A stretch of DNA of 40,285 nt. Source: Bacteroidaceae bacterium (GTDB lineage Bacteria > Bacteroidota > Bacteroidia > Bacteroidales > Bacteroidaceae). Position numbers and translations under genes: made by a program. A model generated the notes under the pieces. It was given only the letters and a program-made list of their open reading frames with translations. It had not been told where the DNA came from and ran no database searches. Position 1 is the first letter of the stretch, and each line of letters opens with the position of its first letter. This document shows, piece by piece, positions 30,307 to 39,381 of this stretch. The DNA lies in the NCBI GenBank assembly GCA_017651245.1, contig JAGCDQ010000033.1:1-40285 (forward strand). Reading direction: 5' to 3'.

Positions 30307-32892
30307 ATGAAAAGAATCAGAATCATATTGCTTTCTTTAAGCACCTTGTTTTTTGTGGGTTGCCAAGACTTTGATTATGGTGACTTGCCAACACCTGTAG
30401 ATGAAGCTGCTATCAATAATGCCATGCTTGCTTTGGGTGTAAGTATTGACACATCTCACGACTGGAGTACAACGAATAGTGGTTCTATTACAATAACGGC
30501 TGATGCAGAGCTTGATGATGTCGCTAAGGTGATGATTTTGACAGAATCGCCATTCTATAACGTTGATGCATGTGTGTTGGCAGAAACTGATGCCACGAAA
30601 GGTCAGACGGTGACGCTTACTTACGATGCTCCAAAGACCAATACTCGTTTGATAGCAGCTTGCCGTAGTAGCAAGGGCGAGTATTATATCAAGGGCTTTG
30701 ATGTAGGTACGGAACAACTTAGTTTTACTAAATCCACTCGAGCTACAGGAGATGTCACTTCTAGTGACATTATTGATGTGACAAAGGTGCAGTTGGAATA
30801 CAAGTATTCAACTCCTTCTTATAATGCGAGACGTACTATCTTGGCAAATGAAGCTGCCGAATCTGATGACGCGGATTTGAAGGAATTTGTAGATAAGAAC
30901 TTTATTAACCTTTGGGAAGGTAAGAAGTGGGAGAAGGAACGTTTGTGGGGTACCTTGAATGGTAATCGTGTAGAGTTAGATGGTGGATGGTATTTTGAGA
31001 ACAGCACGGTTGCTCGTGTAATTGATGATATTGATGAAGATGAGGTTGCTACTTTAAAAGATATTTTTGGTAACTATTTGGGACGTAGCAAGGACTCAAA
31101 AGGAAATAGACAGGACAACATGGAGAAGGTACGTAATAGTGACCAAGTAAGTCTTAATCATAATTACTTGATCAGTACCGGTATGGGACCTATTACGATT
31201 ACTCCGGTGTTAATGGCTTCTAGCGACCTCGATAAATGTAACCTTTACTACTATTACTACAATCCATCTGAAATCCCCGCTGAAATGACGGAGGATGAAT
31301 ATCTGAAGACTTTGCCTAAATTCAGGGCTATCATGTGTCATCACACATTGGCTGCGGCACAGAGATCGGGAAAAATCCCTACGACAAGTGGTAGTGATAC
31401 ATTTTTCAAAGAGCATGAATACATTTTGCCGTATTATGGAGAGCCCAATAAATTGATAGGCGTTGAAGGGGAAATCAAGAACATGTGCAAGACTGATGGT
31501 AAGTTGTATCGTTTCCGTAATGGTCAACAACTCGACAACGAATATTACTATATGACATATCTTGGTCAATCAGGAAACATGTCAGATAAATTAGCCACAA
31601 AATATAATGATGACGCAGACAACGTTGCTAATCAGTTGTGGCAGATTTTTACGGATCCCGATGGGCGTGTTTTGTTGTATAATATTGGTAGCCAGATGTA
31701 TTTGTGTCCAGACCAAAGTAAGACTGTGATGAGTACAGATGTGGAGAAGGCAAAGAGAAATGCTTATATTTTGAACCAATATGGTGATTATTGGCGTTTC
31801 TGGAGTCATAATAGTTGGGATGATAATCAGAACAGCTATATACGTTGTATAGGTACAGATCTCACCAAGAAAAGTGGTAAACGTGTTTCTACAGATAAGA
31901 CTGTTGGAGACGACGAACGTTCAAAGTGGTATCTTGAGCCATATACAGGGCCTAAGGATATAGACAAGAAAGAGGAGTTTGTACACTCTACGACACCTTT
32001 GGTTATCAAAGCTGAAAGTACAATCATTCCTAAGGGTTATAGAATTGGATTTATGCTTAGAAAACAGAGAGGAAGCCAGAATGAAGCAGACAATAGTATC
32101 ATCACGGCTAATAATAATGGTTGCTGCTATGGTGACAGGCGTTTGAATCAAGAAATTAATCAATACCCTGGACATTTTGGTGATGTTACCTCAAAGTATT
32201 CTATGGCAATTGACGATCCTCGTATGGCAGTATTTGAAGCGAATGGTAAGGTTTATCTGACTTTTGAGGATGGTTCTGATTGTAACTTCAGTGATTTGAT
32301 TGTTCAGTTGGGTGGTTTCGTTTCACCTATAGGCTATATTCCTGATGTGTTTGGTCAGGTATATACATTCTGTTTCGAAGACCGCGATGAGGGTGACTAT
32401 GATCTGAATGATGTTGTCATCAAAGCTGTTCGTGTAGATGCGACTCATGTGACATATAGTATTGAGGCGTGTGGTGGTACAGATAAGGTGTATCTGCGCA
32501 ATATTCATGGAGATATCTTAAATGAAGAAAACGAACTTCATTCATTGTTCAATGCCACAGGAACCGTAAATGCAGGTTCATCACATCAAGATGCTGTATC
32601 GGAAACCATAGAAGTCGATCCGTCATTTAGCTTTGTTGACGAAACAAAGATGATTTATATCTATAATGCGACGACTGGTAAAGAGATACGTCTTGCAAAA
32701 CAAGGTGAAGATCCGCATGCTATCATGATACCTGAAGATTTCCGCTATCCTATGGAAGGTGTGTGCATTAAGAATGCATATCCAGCATTTGTCAATTGGG
32801 CAAAGGATAGAACACAAAATCAAAATTGGTATCTTACACCTGAAATGGAGTCTGTCACTTACAAACAATCAGTCTTCCAATTTGAAAAATGA
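30307..32892 (+). CDS. Large LruC-domain surface lipoprotein
   Basis: 861 aa. Lipoprotein signal with lipobox FFVGC (Cys19), followed by QDFDYGDLPTPVDEA; an acidic stretch right after the Cys is typical of Bacteroidetes lipoproteins exported to the surface. A beta-rich domain follows (about 50-130, GSITITADAELDDVAKVMIL). The middle (about 330-560) has aromatic and Asn-rich stretches. The C-terminal LruC/DUF4842-like domain has FEDRDEGDYDLNDVVIKAVRV (690-710), an Asp-rich probable Ca2+ loop, and IPEDFRYPMEGVCIKNAYPAFVNWAKD near the end. Related proteins are surface or matrix components; the ligand is unknown. By eye the gene is clearly richer in A/T than the V-ATPase operon. Own promoter and terminator. 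Confidence 0.8.
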   Translation: MKRIRIILLSLSTLFFVGCQDFDYGDLPTPVDEAAINNAMLALGVSIDTSHDWSTTNSGSITITADAELDDVAKVMILTESPFYNVDACVLAETDATKGQTVTLTYDAPKTNTRLIAACRSSKGEYYIKGFDVGTEQLSFTKSTRATGDVTSSDIIDVTKVQLEYKYSTPSYNARRTILANEAAESDDADLKEFVDKNFINLWEGKKWEKERLWGTLNGNRVELDGGWYFENSTVARVIDDIDEDEVATLKDIFGNYLGRSKDSKGNRQDNMEKVRNSDQVSLNHNYLISTGMGPITITPVLMASSDLDKCNLYYYYYNPSEIPAEMTEDEYLKTLPKFRAIMCHHTLAAAQRSGKIPTTSGSDTFFKEHEYILPYYGEPNKLIGVEGEIKNMCKTDGKLYRFRNGQQLDNEYYYMTYLGQSGNMSDKLATKYNDDADNVANQLWQIFTDPDGRVLLYNIGSQMYLCPDQSKTVMSTDVEKAKRNAYILNQYGDYWRFWSHNSWDDNQNSYIRCIGTDLTKKSGKRVSTDKTVGDDERSKWYLEPYTGPKDIDKKEEFVHSTTPLVIKAESTIIPKGYRIGFMLRKQRGSQNEADNSIITANNNGCCYGDRRLNQEINQYPGHFGDVTSKYSMAIDDPRMAVFEANGKVYLTFEDGSDCNFSDLIVQLGGFVSPIGYIPDVFGQVYTFCFEDRDEGDYDLNDVVIKAVRVDATHVTYSIEACGGTDKVYLRNIHGDILNEENELHSLFNATGTVNAGSSHQDAVSETIEVDPSFSFVDETKMIYIYNATTGKEIRLAKQGEDPHAIMIPEDFRYPMEGVCIKNAYPAFVNWAKDRTQNQNWYLTPEMESVTYKQSVFQFEK

Positions 32893-32907
32893 TCATATAT
32901 GATACTT

Positions 32908-32946
32908 AAAAAAGGATGGCGTTCCGAAAGAATGCCATCCTTTTTT
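32908..32946. terminator. Bidirectional terminator between convergent genes
   Basis: AAAAAAGGATGGC (32908-32920) pairs with GCCATCCTTTTTT (32934-32946), with an inner TTC/GAA stem. A-run on one side and T-run on the other, so it works for the LruC gene (plus) and the peptide transporter gene (minus). Confidence 0.9.
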
Positions 32947-32979
32947 ATTTGGATATAATTGATGTGTCAAGTAATGTTT

Positions 32980-34599
32980 TTATTCCACTCCTTTCATCAT
33001 TTTCTTCAGCAATGGGCAGAGGCAGAAGAGGAGGATTGCTGCTGCTCCGGCCATGACAGCGAAGAGGGTGAAGAAGTCAGTCAAATTGGTGATTTGATAA
33101 CCGAGGAATGAGTGGACGGGTTGCTCGGCTGTTGGTAACAGAGTGGCGAGTTTGCCGGCAAGGATGTTGCTGGCTGCATTGCTCATAAACCATACACCCA
33201 TCAAGAGTGATGCAAGATGGATGGGGGAAAGTTTATTCACCATTGACAGACCGATAGGAGAAAGTGAAAGCTCACCAATCGTGTGGATGAAATAGAGGGC
33301 AAACAGCCACCACATAGATGCTTTCTGACCATCTTCAAGCCCATTTGTGCCGAAAGCAATGATAGCATAGCCAATGGCAAGAAGGAGGAGACCTATTGCT
33401 TGCTTGACGGGTGATGCAGGCTCCAGCTTATGCTTGGCAAGTGTTTCCCAAAGGGTCGCCATGATAGGTGCAAAAGCAACGACAACGATTGGGTTGATAG
33501 ATTGGAACCAAGTTGTAGGCATCTCCCAATTACCAATCATTCTATCACACTGCTGGTCTGCGAAAATAGTCAATGATGAACCTGCTTGTTCGAATGCACT
33601 CCAGAAGAAGATGACGAACACGGCAATGATGTAGATGACGCCAATGCGCTGTTTCTCCACATTAGAAAGTCCCCTGTCTGTAATAATGAAGACGGGAAGA
33701 GCAATAGAAATGGCGTAGATGGCGGCAGAGATATAGTCGTTGAAGTTGTCCACATCCAGCGAGAACACCACGAAAAGGACAATGGCACCCAAGAGGCAAC
33801 CCCAGAGCCGGAGTGGGGAGTTCTTGGTCTTCGTCGCATTCTGAACTGCATTTTCTTCCTCTTTCTGCTGGTCTTTCTGTTGCATCAGCTGACTTTGAGA
33901 GGGTGGCAAACCGATGGCAAGACCTTCTGGCGTATTGAGAAATTTCTTCTTGCCCATCATAAACACGACCACCGATACAATCATGGCAACTCCTGCACAG
34001 AAGAAGCCCCACTTGAAGGCACCTGGATTCATCCAGTTTCCATCGGCGGCAACAGAACCACACACCAATGGGGCAATGAGTGCGCCAGTGTTGATACCCA
34101 TGTAGAAGATGGTGAAGGCAGAATCCTTACGATGATCTTGTGGTGCATAGAGGTCACCCACCATCGTGGAGATGTTTGGCTTAAAGAAGCCATTGCCAAT
34201 GATGAGTGCGCCAAGACCAATGAACATGAGCGTCATTGCCAGCCCGTTGTTCACGGAGTCGCTGATGACACCTCCTGTGGCTGGGTCGGAGAAGATGCTC
34301 TGTTGTACTACACATGCTGAAGCGAACATGAGAAACTGGCCTATTGCCATCACGATTCCGCCAAAGATGATACTACGACGGTTTCCCCAATAGCGGTCAG
34401 CAATGTAGCCACCCAGCAAGGGAGTTAGATAGACAAGTCCCGTGTAAGAACCATAGATCTGACTTGCGTCAGCGCTGTTGAAGAATGCTGCCACGAGGTA
34501 GAGCACGAAGAGTGCCCTCATGCCGTAGTAGCTGAAACGCTCTGCCATTTCTGTCACGAAAAGCAGGTAGAGTCCCTTGGGATGTCCTTGTTGTGCCAT
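32980..34599 (-). CDS. POT-family proton-coupled peptide transporter
   Basis: 539 aa inner-membrane carrier importing di- and tripeptides with protons (MFS superfamily, PTR2/POT). The proton-coupling motif ExxERFxYYG is intact as EMAERFSYYG (17-26). About 12-14 hydrophobic segments, with LTPLLGGYIADRYWGNRRSIIFGGIVMAIGQFLMFA (about 54-90) carrying the MFS loop, and GNGFFKPNISTMVGDLY (about 134-150), the POT FxxPNIxT signature. A polar Gln/Lys/Glu-rich loop (about 230-258) sits between the two halves, as in bacterial members. It starts 9 bases after yidC and is probably co-transcribed with it; its 3' end uses the shared terminator. Confidence 0.95.
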   Translation of the reverse strand: MAQQGHPKGLYLLFVTEMAERFSYYGMRALFVLYLVAAFFNSADASQIYGSYTGLVYLTPLLGGYIADRYWGNRRSIIFGGIVMAIGQFLMFASACVVQQSIFSDPATGGVISDSVNNGLAMTLMFIGLGALIIGNGFFKPNISTMVGDLYAPQDHRKDSAFTIFYMGINTGALIAPLVCGSVAADGNWMNPGAFKWGFFCAGVAMIVSVVVFMMGKKKFLNTPEGLAIGLPPSQSQLMQQKDQQKEEENAVQNATKTKNSPLRLWGCLLGAIVLFVVFSLDVDNFNDYISAAIYAISIALPVFIITDRGLSNVEKQRIGVIYIIAVFVIFFWSAFEQAGSSLTIFADQQCDRMIGNWEMPTTWFQSINPIVVVAFAPIMATLWETLAKHKLEPASPVKQAIGLLLLAIGYAIIAFGTNGLEDGQKASMWWLFALYFIHTIGELSLSPIGLSMVNKLSPIHLASLLMGVWFMSNAASNILAGKLATLLPTAEQPVHSFLGYQITNLTDFFTLFAVMAGAAAILLFCLCPLLKKMMKGVE

Positions 34600-34608
34600 G
34601 ATATGAGG

Positions 34609-36498
34609 TTATTTTTGATTGTTCCGTTCTTGTTGCTGCTTCAGAATCTCCAGTTGCTTTTCCTGCATAGCTTGCAGACGTTCCATGATACTGGAGGTTT
34701 TCTTCTTGTCGCCAGCATTTGCTTTGCGTTCAGCATGACGCAGTTCCAGTTTTCGGAGCAGCTCATCGTCATTCGTTGTCTTGCGCAGGAACCACATCAT
34801 GAGAATGCTAATGAGACCTGAGATGAAATAGTACCAGTTCAGACCTGCGCTATAGCTGTTGAATGAGAAGAAGAAGATAAGAGGCATCAAATAGGTCATC
34901 CACTTCATCATGCTCATCTGTTGTTGCTGCTCAGGAGTCATGGCATATTGCTGCTGACGCTGGGTGATGACTGAGTTTGCCACAGTTGATAGACACCACA
35001 AGATACAGAAGAGTGACAGGTGGTCACCGATGCCCCAAATGTTGAAACCCCAGTTGATGATGTCATCGTAAGTGGAAAGGTCGTCTGCCCAAAGGAATGA
35101 CTCACCACGCATCTCAATATAGTTAGGGATGAAATTGAACAATGCAATCCAGATCGGCATCTGGATGATCATCGGGAGGCAGCCACCCATTGGGCTCACC
35201 CCGTATTCGCTGTACAGCTTCATCACCTCCTGCTGTTTCAGCATGGCGTCTTCTTTCTTTGGATATTTTGCGTTGATTTCGTCCATCTTGGGGCGCAGCA
35301 CACGCATATTGGCTGACGAGAGATAAGATTTCTTCATCAACGGGAACACGATGACTTTCACAATGATCGTGAGCAATAGGAGTACGATACCCATGTTCAG
35401 ACCCAAACCTGTGAGAAAATCGAACGCATAGAGGAAGATGAAACGGTTAATCCATTTGATAACAGGCCAACCCATATACACCAACGACTGGAGGTCGAGG
35501 TCGCCATTCGATGCCAATAACTGTTCGTTGTCCTTCAGCGTCGAGAACTTGTTGGGGCCCATGTATAGATGGAAACTCGTTGGTTTCACACCTTTCGTGT
35601 CGAAATCTGTCGTGAATGTGGTCTTGTATGTTTTCAAGTAGCCAGAACCCTTCTCCAGTTGCTGAGACGACATGTAATTGACAGCAATGGGATAGTCTGC
35701 CACCAGCGTTTGGCTAAAAAACTGAGTCTTATAGGAAATCCACTTTATCCTTTCTTCAAATTCATCTTCTTCCTCATCACCACCAGTTGTGGAAAGTTCA
35801 TGTGTCTCACCCTCCACATCGCGATAGGTTACGGTTGAGTAGCGTGTCTCAAAGTCATATCCTTTCTCTTGCTGCTTCATGTCTTCCGACCACTCAATCT
35901 GCATCGTCTTTGTACTTGAAGGGAAGAAACCCTCCAATCCTGTCGCTTTCACATCCATGTCGAGGATGTATGAATTGGGTTTCAGCGAATAGATAATGTC
36001 CAGAGAACCTCCACCTACAGGCAAATGCATGGTCACACCTGTCTTTGTTACTTCAGTTGGGGTGAAAAACAATTCATCTGTTACGATGTTGGCGGTTTTT
36101 CCATCCAACATGAAACGCATATTTTGTTCTTTGTTCTCGAAGAACACCACATTGCCGCCCTGACGACTCTTGTAGGTGCTGTCCTTCAATTCCACCTTCT
36201 GCATCTGGCCACCTTTGTTCGTGAGCGTGACCTTTAGCAATTCGTTCTCAATGATTGTTGTGCTTGTGTTTCCTTGACGGGCTTCAAATAGCGGATTGAG
36301 CGTGTCTGTCAGTTCTTCCGCTTTCTTGGCTTGTTCCTTTTGTTTTACCTTAGCTTCCTTTTGTGCCTCTACCTGAGCGATGGAATCCAACACCAATTGC
36401 TCTGCTATCTGTTCGCGACGGGCATAATTCTCATATGCCATAAAGCCGAAAACCACTAATGCCATCAGCACAAAAGCCGTTAACGTGTTCTTGTTCAT
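34609..36498 (-). CDS. yidC: Membrane protein insertase YidC
   Basis: 629 aa Oxa1/YidC insertase that helps place proteins in the inner membrane. N-terminal helix at about 5-23 (LTAFVLMALVVFGFMAYENYA), then a large periplasmic beta domain (about 60-345), then the conserved five-helix core: FLTGLGLNMGIVLLLLTIIVKVIVFPLMKKSYLSSANMRVLRPKM (about 365-410), VSPMGGCLPMIIQMPIWIALFNFI, and SLFCILWCLSTVANSVITQRQQQ. The groove Arg of E. coli YidC (Arg366, in IVRGIMYPL) is replaced by Lys in IVKVIVFPL, conserving the charge. The C-terminal tail is Lys/Gln-rich, as expected for ribosome contact. First gene of a two-gene unit. Confidence 0.97.
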   Translation of the reverse strand: MNKNTLTAFVLMALVVFGFMAYENYARREQIAEQLVLDSIAQVEAQKEAKVKQKEQAKKAEELTDTLNPLFEARQGNTSTTIIENELLKVTLTNKGGQMQKVELKDSTYKSRQGGNVVFFENKEQNMRFMLDGKTANIVTDELFFTPTEVTKTGVTMHLPVGGGSLDIIYSLKPNSYILDMDVKATGLEGFFPSSTKTMQIEWSEDMKQQEKGYDFETRYSTVTYRDVEGETHELSTTGGDEEEDEFEERIKWISYKTQFFSQTLVADYPIAVNYMSSQQLEKGSGYLKTYKTTFTTDFDTKGVKPTSFHLYMGPNKFSTLKDNEQLLASNGDLDLQSLVYMGWPVIKWINRFIFLYAFDFLTGLGLNMGIVLLLLTIIVKVIVFPLMKKSYLSSANMRVLRPKMDEINAKYPKKEDAMLKQQEVMKLYSEYGVSPMGGCLPMIIQMPIWIALFNFIPNYIEMRGESFLWADDLSTYDDIINWGFNIWGIGDHLSLFCILWCLSTVANSVITQRQQQYAMTPEQQQQMSMMKWMTYLMPLIFFFSFNSYSAGLNWYYFISGLISILMMWFLRKTTNDDELLRKLELRHAERKANAGDKKKTSSIMERLQAMQEKQLEILKQQQERNNQK

Positions 36499-36547
36499 AT
36501 TTTATTTTATATTTTCGTTTGGAATCTTAAATAATACAAAAATCGTG

Positions 36548-36555
36548 CAAAGATA
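36548..36555 (-). promoter_or_regulatory. -7 box of yidC
   Basis: On the minus strand TAtcTTTG followed by C, about 50 bases before the ATG at 36498. The -33 position falls in the heptad array at 36562-36593. Confidence 0.7.
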
Positions 36556-36561
36556 CGAAAA

Positions 36562-36593
36562 AGTTGGGAGTTGAGAGTTAGGAGTTAGGAGTT
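36562..36593. repeat. Heptad array inside a divergent promoter
   Basis: About 4.6 units of AGTTRRG on the plus strand: AGTTGGG, then AGTTGAG, then AGTTAGG twice, then AGTT. It occupies most of the 44 bases between the yidC -7 box (minus) and the -7 box at 36600 (plus), covering both -33 positions. Confidence 0.85.
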
Positions 36594-36599
36594 TTTTCC

Positions 36600-36607
36600 T
36601 ACCTTTG
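36600..36607 (+). promoter_or_regulatory. -7 box of the DUF1573 gene
   Basis: TAccTTTG followed by C, 27 bases before the ATG at 36635. The -33 position falls in the heptad array. Confidence 0.75.
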
Positions 36608-36634
36608 CATCAAATTTAATAAAAGATAGCAAAT

Positions 36635-37057
36635 ATGAAGACGAAATTATTTGTGCTCATCGCTCTTTTCACGATGGCACTTGGAATGCAGGCAAAGAAA
36701 TACCCTCTCATCAAGTTTGAGAAAACCACTCATGATTTCGGCACATTTTCTATGGATGATCCTGTGCAGAAATGTACTTTCAAGTTCAAGAATGTGGGCG
36801 ATGCCAAGTTGGTCATCACGGCTGTGCATGCCTCTTGTGGATGTACTGTTGCCGACTATCCGAAAGACTTCATTGCTCCAGGCGCTACTGGAGAGATCAC
36901 CGTTACTTACGATGGCTCCAACAAGATGCCAGGACGTTTTAAGAAGAACATCCAAATCTTCTCGAATTGTAAAGAGGATATGGCACGTATCTTTATTCAG
37001 GGCGATATGACTGACGTGCCTGTCAGCAAAAAGACGACAACGAAGAATAGCAATTAG
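36635..37057 (+). CDS. Exported DUF1573 protein
   Basis: 140 aa. Signal peptide MKTKLFVLIALFTMALGMQA. The mature part is one Ig-like beta-sandwich of the DUF1573 family: FEKTTHDFGTFS (28-39), KCTFKFKNVGDAKLVITAVHASCGCTVADYP (46-76) with the hallmark CGCT at Cys68/Cys70, and GEITVTYDGSNKMPGRFKKNIQIFSN. The Lys/Thr-rich end looks disordered. The family is abundant in Bacteroidetes, with no settled biochemical role; it is probably periplasmic or surface exposed. nadA starts 21 bases after the stop and may be co-transcribed. Confidence 0.9.
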   Translation: MKTKLFVLIALFTMALGMQAKKYPLIKFEKTTHDFGTFSMDDPVQKCTFKFKNVGDAKLVITAVHASCGCTVADYPKDFIAPGATGEITVTYDGSNKMPGRFKKNIQIFSNCKEDMARIFIQGDMTDVPVSKKTTTKNSN

Positions 37058-37078
37058 TACAGAATCATTAGGTTGGGA

Positions 37079-38098
37079 ATGAAAGTCAAGGAAACATGGG
37101 TGGAGAAGGGCTATGTGGATGAGCCTATTCCTGAAGGTATTGATTTGAATGCCGAGATTCGTCGCATGTGCAAGGAAAAGAATGCGGTGATCTTGGCGCA
37201 TTACTACACAGATGGAGCCGTGCAGGACATTGCCGATTTTGTTGGCGATTCTTTGGCTTTGGCACAATGGTCAGCCAAGACCGATGCCGACATCATTGTG
37301 ATGTGCGGTGTGCACTTCATGGGTGAGACGAACAAAATACTTTGTCCAAACAAGAAAGTGCTGGTGCTTGATTTGAATGCTGGATGTTCTTTGGCAGACA
37401 GTTGCAAGGCTGAAGACTTGAAGGCATTCGTCGAGGAACATCCTGGCTACAAGGTGGTGAGCTATGTGAACACCACGGCTGCAGTGAAGGCTCTGACCGA
37501 TGTTGTCGTGACCTCAAGCAATGCTAAACTTGTCATTGACTCATTCCCTGAGGATGAGAAACTTATCTTCGGTCCCGACAAGAACTTGGGCAACTATATC
37601 AATTCCGTCACAGGACGCAGTATGCTCCTGTGGGATGGTGGCTGTCACGTGCATGGACAGTTCTCTTTGGAGAAGATTCTTGCCCTCAAGGCAGAGCATC
37701 CTGATGCCAAGATCCTGGTGCATCCTGAGTGTCCGGCACCTATCCAGAAGGTGGCAGACGTGATTGGTTCCACGGCGGGTTTGCTGAACTTCGCCATCAA
37801 GGACGAGGCGACAGAATTTATTGTGGCGACGGAAAGCGGCATCCTGCACGAGATGAAGAAGGCGTGTCCTGACAAACTTTTCATTCCTGCACCACCAGAG
37901 GCGACAGAGACCATCGGATGTTCATGCAATGAATGCGAGTTCATGAAGTTGAACACGCTGAAGAAGCTTTACAACACGCTCAAGTATGAATGGCCCACCA
38001 TCGAGGTGGATGCTGACATTGCCGAGAAAGCGGTGAAACCGATTGACAGGATGCTGGAGATATCAAAGAACATGAAGTCTGCAATGGCAAGCAAATGA
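37079..38098 (+). CDS. nadA: Quinolinate synthase A
   Basis: Condenses iminoaspartate with dihydroxyacetone phosphate to quinolinate, in de novo NAD synthesis; uses an oxygen-sensitive [4Fe-4S] cluster, consistent with an anaerobe. 339 aa from the ATG at 37079; the in-frame TTG at 37073 adds only two residues and is less likely. Probable cluster ligands: Cys103 (in NAGCSLADSC), Cys218 (in HPECPAP) and a Cys in the CSCNEC group (281-286). Other family blocks: ILAHYYTDGAVQDIADFVGDSLALAQ (38-63), GVHFMGETNKIL and WDGGCHVH. No nadB or nadC is nearby. It overlaps mnmA by ATGA. Confidence 0.97.
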   Translation: MKVKETWVEKGYVDEPIPEGIDLNAEIRRMCKEKNAVILAHYYTDGAVQDIADFVGDSLALAQWSAKTDADIIVMCGVHFMGETNKILCPNKKVLVLDLNAGCSLADSCKAEDLKAFVEEHPGYKVVSYVNTTAAVKALTDVVVTSSNAKLVIDSFPEDEKLIFGPDKNLGNYINSVTGRSMLLWDGGCHVHGQFSLEKILALKAEHPDAKILVHPECPAPIQKVADVIGSTAGLLNFAIKDEATEFIVATESGILHEMKKACPDKLFIPAPPEATETIGCSCNECEFMKLNTLKKLYNTLKYEWPTIEVDADIAEKAVKPIDRMLEISKNMKSAMASK

Positions 38099-39177
38099 GT
38101 AAGTCTATTGCAGCATTAGTTTCGGGTGGAGTCGATTCCGCTGTTTCGGTGCATTTGCTGAAAGAGCAGGGAATTGACCCACATCTGTTTTATATCAAGA
38201 TTGGTCCCGACAAGGACACGGAGTGGAACTGCACCTCGGAGGAGGATGTGGAGATTTGTCAGTGGCTGGCACGGAAGTATGGGCTGAAACTTGATGTGAT
38301 TGACCTGCACAAGGAGTATTGGGACAAGGTCGTCGGCTACACGATGGACAAGGCCCGTGTCGGTCTCACCCCAAATCCTGATGTGATGTGCAACAAGCTC
38401 ATCAAGTTCGGTTGCTTCGAAGAGGTGGCAGGCAAGGACTTCGACTATACGGCGACAGGACATTATGCCACCACGACCCAAATCGGTGACACCGTTTGGC
38501 TCTCCACTTCGCCCGATCCTGTGAAAGACCAGACAGATTTCCTTTGCCAGATCAATTCCTTGCAGGTGAGCAAGCTCATGTTTCCGATTGGACATTTGTG
38601 GAAACACGAAGTGCGAGAGATAGCCGAGAAAGCACACTTGCTGAATGCCGAACGCAAAGACAGTCAGGGCATTTGTTTCTTGGGAAATATCGATTTCCGC
38701 GACTACATCAAGGCGCATCTGGGCGAGAATCCCGGCGATGTGCGTGAGATAGAGACAGGACACAAGATAGGGGAGCACCAGGGTTTGTGGTTCTACACCA
38801 TCGGACAGCGCAAGGGCTTGGGCTTTGGCGGTGGTCCTTGGTTTGTGGTGAAGAAGAACATCAAGCGCAACATCCTCTTTGTCTCTCATGGCTACGACCC
38901 CGAGAAGGTGTACAAAGACCATGTAACGATGAACGATTTCCACTTCATCAGCGGCAATCCGTTTGCCGAAGGGTGGGGCGATGCCCAGAAGGGGATGCGA
39001 GTCACCTTCAAGATTCGTCACACGCCCGAATATCTGGGTGGAGTGCTGTCCCGAAAGGACGACGGACGCTGGTTCCTCCAAGCCGATGAAAAAATACATG
39101 GTGTTGCCCCCGGTCAGTTCTGTGTGGTCTATGACCAGGAACATCACCTCTGTTTCGGCAGCGGAGAGATAGATTGA
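38095..39177 (+). CDS. mnmA: tRNA-specific 2-thiouridylase MnmA
   Basis: Thiolates U34 of tRNA-Lys, tRNA-Glu and tRNA-Gln using ATP and a persulfide donor. 360 aa. The N-type ATP pyrophosphatase P-loop SGGVDS is at 10-15. The two catalytic cysteines fit Cys99 (NPDVMCNKLIKFG) and Cys194 (SQGICFLG). FTIGQRKGLG-like text appears as FYTIGQRKGLGFGGG (about 235-249), leading into the C-terminal beta-barrel (GMRVTFKIRHTPEYLGGVLSRKD...PGQFCVVYD). Some Bacteroidetes carry two MnmA paralogues; I cannot tell whether another exists outside the window. The start overlaps the nadA stop. Closed by a terminator 7 bases after the stop. Confidence 0.96.
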   Translation: MSKSIAALVSGGVDSAVSVHLLKEQGIDPHLFYIKIGPDKDTEWNCTSEEDVEICQWLARKYGLKLDVIDLHKEYWDKVVGYTMDKARVGLTPNPDVMCNKLIKFGCFEEVAGKDFDYTATGHYATTTQIGDTVWLSTSPDPVKDQTDFLCQINSLQVSKLMFPIGHLWKHEVREIAEKAHLLNAERKDSQGICFLGNIDFRDYIKAHLGENPGDVREIETGHKIGEHQGLWFYTIGQRKGLGFGGGPWFVVKKNIKRNILFVSHGYDPEKVYKDHVTMNDFHFISGNPFAEGWGDAQKGMRVTFKIRHTPEYLGGVLSRKDDGRWFLQADEKIHGVAPGQFCVVYDQEHHLCFGSGEID

Positions 39178-39184
39178 AAGAAAT

Positions 39185-39212
39185 AAGAGCCTGTGCGATT
39201 GCACGGGCTCTT
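39185..39212. terminator. Terminator of mnmA
   Basis: AAGAGCCTGTGC-GATT-GCACGGGCTCTT: 12 pairs with one G-T. The left arm is identical to the stem arm of the 13400 and 18718 terminators, so this is a shorter relative of that repeat. Confidence 0.85.
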
Positions 39213-39253
39213 CTTAACTATCCCAGTCGTAATAGTAGACATGTGAGATTTCG

Positions 39254-39285
39254 GCTGTCCCTTTGTCCCCTTGTCCCTCTGTCCC
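39254..39285. repeat. Octamer tandem array
   Basis: Four 8-base units ending TGTCCC: GCTGTCCC, then TTTGTCCC, then CTTGTCCC, then TCTGTCCC. Intergenic between mnmA and mscL. On the minus strand it is read through in a 25-codon frame (39214-39291). Confidence 0.75.
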
Positions 39286-39337
39286 CATCATAAACACACC
39301 CCACGCTTATCTTCCAGCAGAGGCAGCTTATTGCTCA

Positions 39338-39374
39338 ATAAGGCAGGGTTATTTGGGGATAAGGTAGGGTTATT
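39338..39374. repeat. Pair of 16-base direct repeats
   Basis: ATAAGGCAGGGTTATT at 39338-39353 and the same with one change (T for C) at 39359-39374, a 21-base period. Just left is the palindrome CTTATT-GCTC-AATAAG. Function unknown. Confidence 0.65.
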
Positions 39375-39381
39375 GAACGAG

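Noticed and set aside
38116-39204. A 362-codon minus-strand frame opposite mnmA
   Set aside because: Antisense to all conserved MnmA motifs; no domain of its own.
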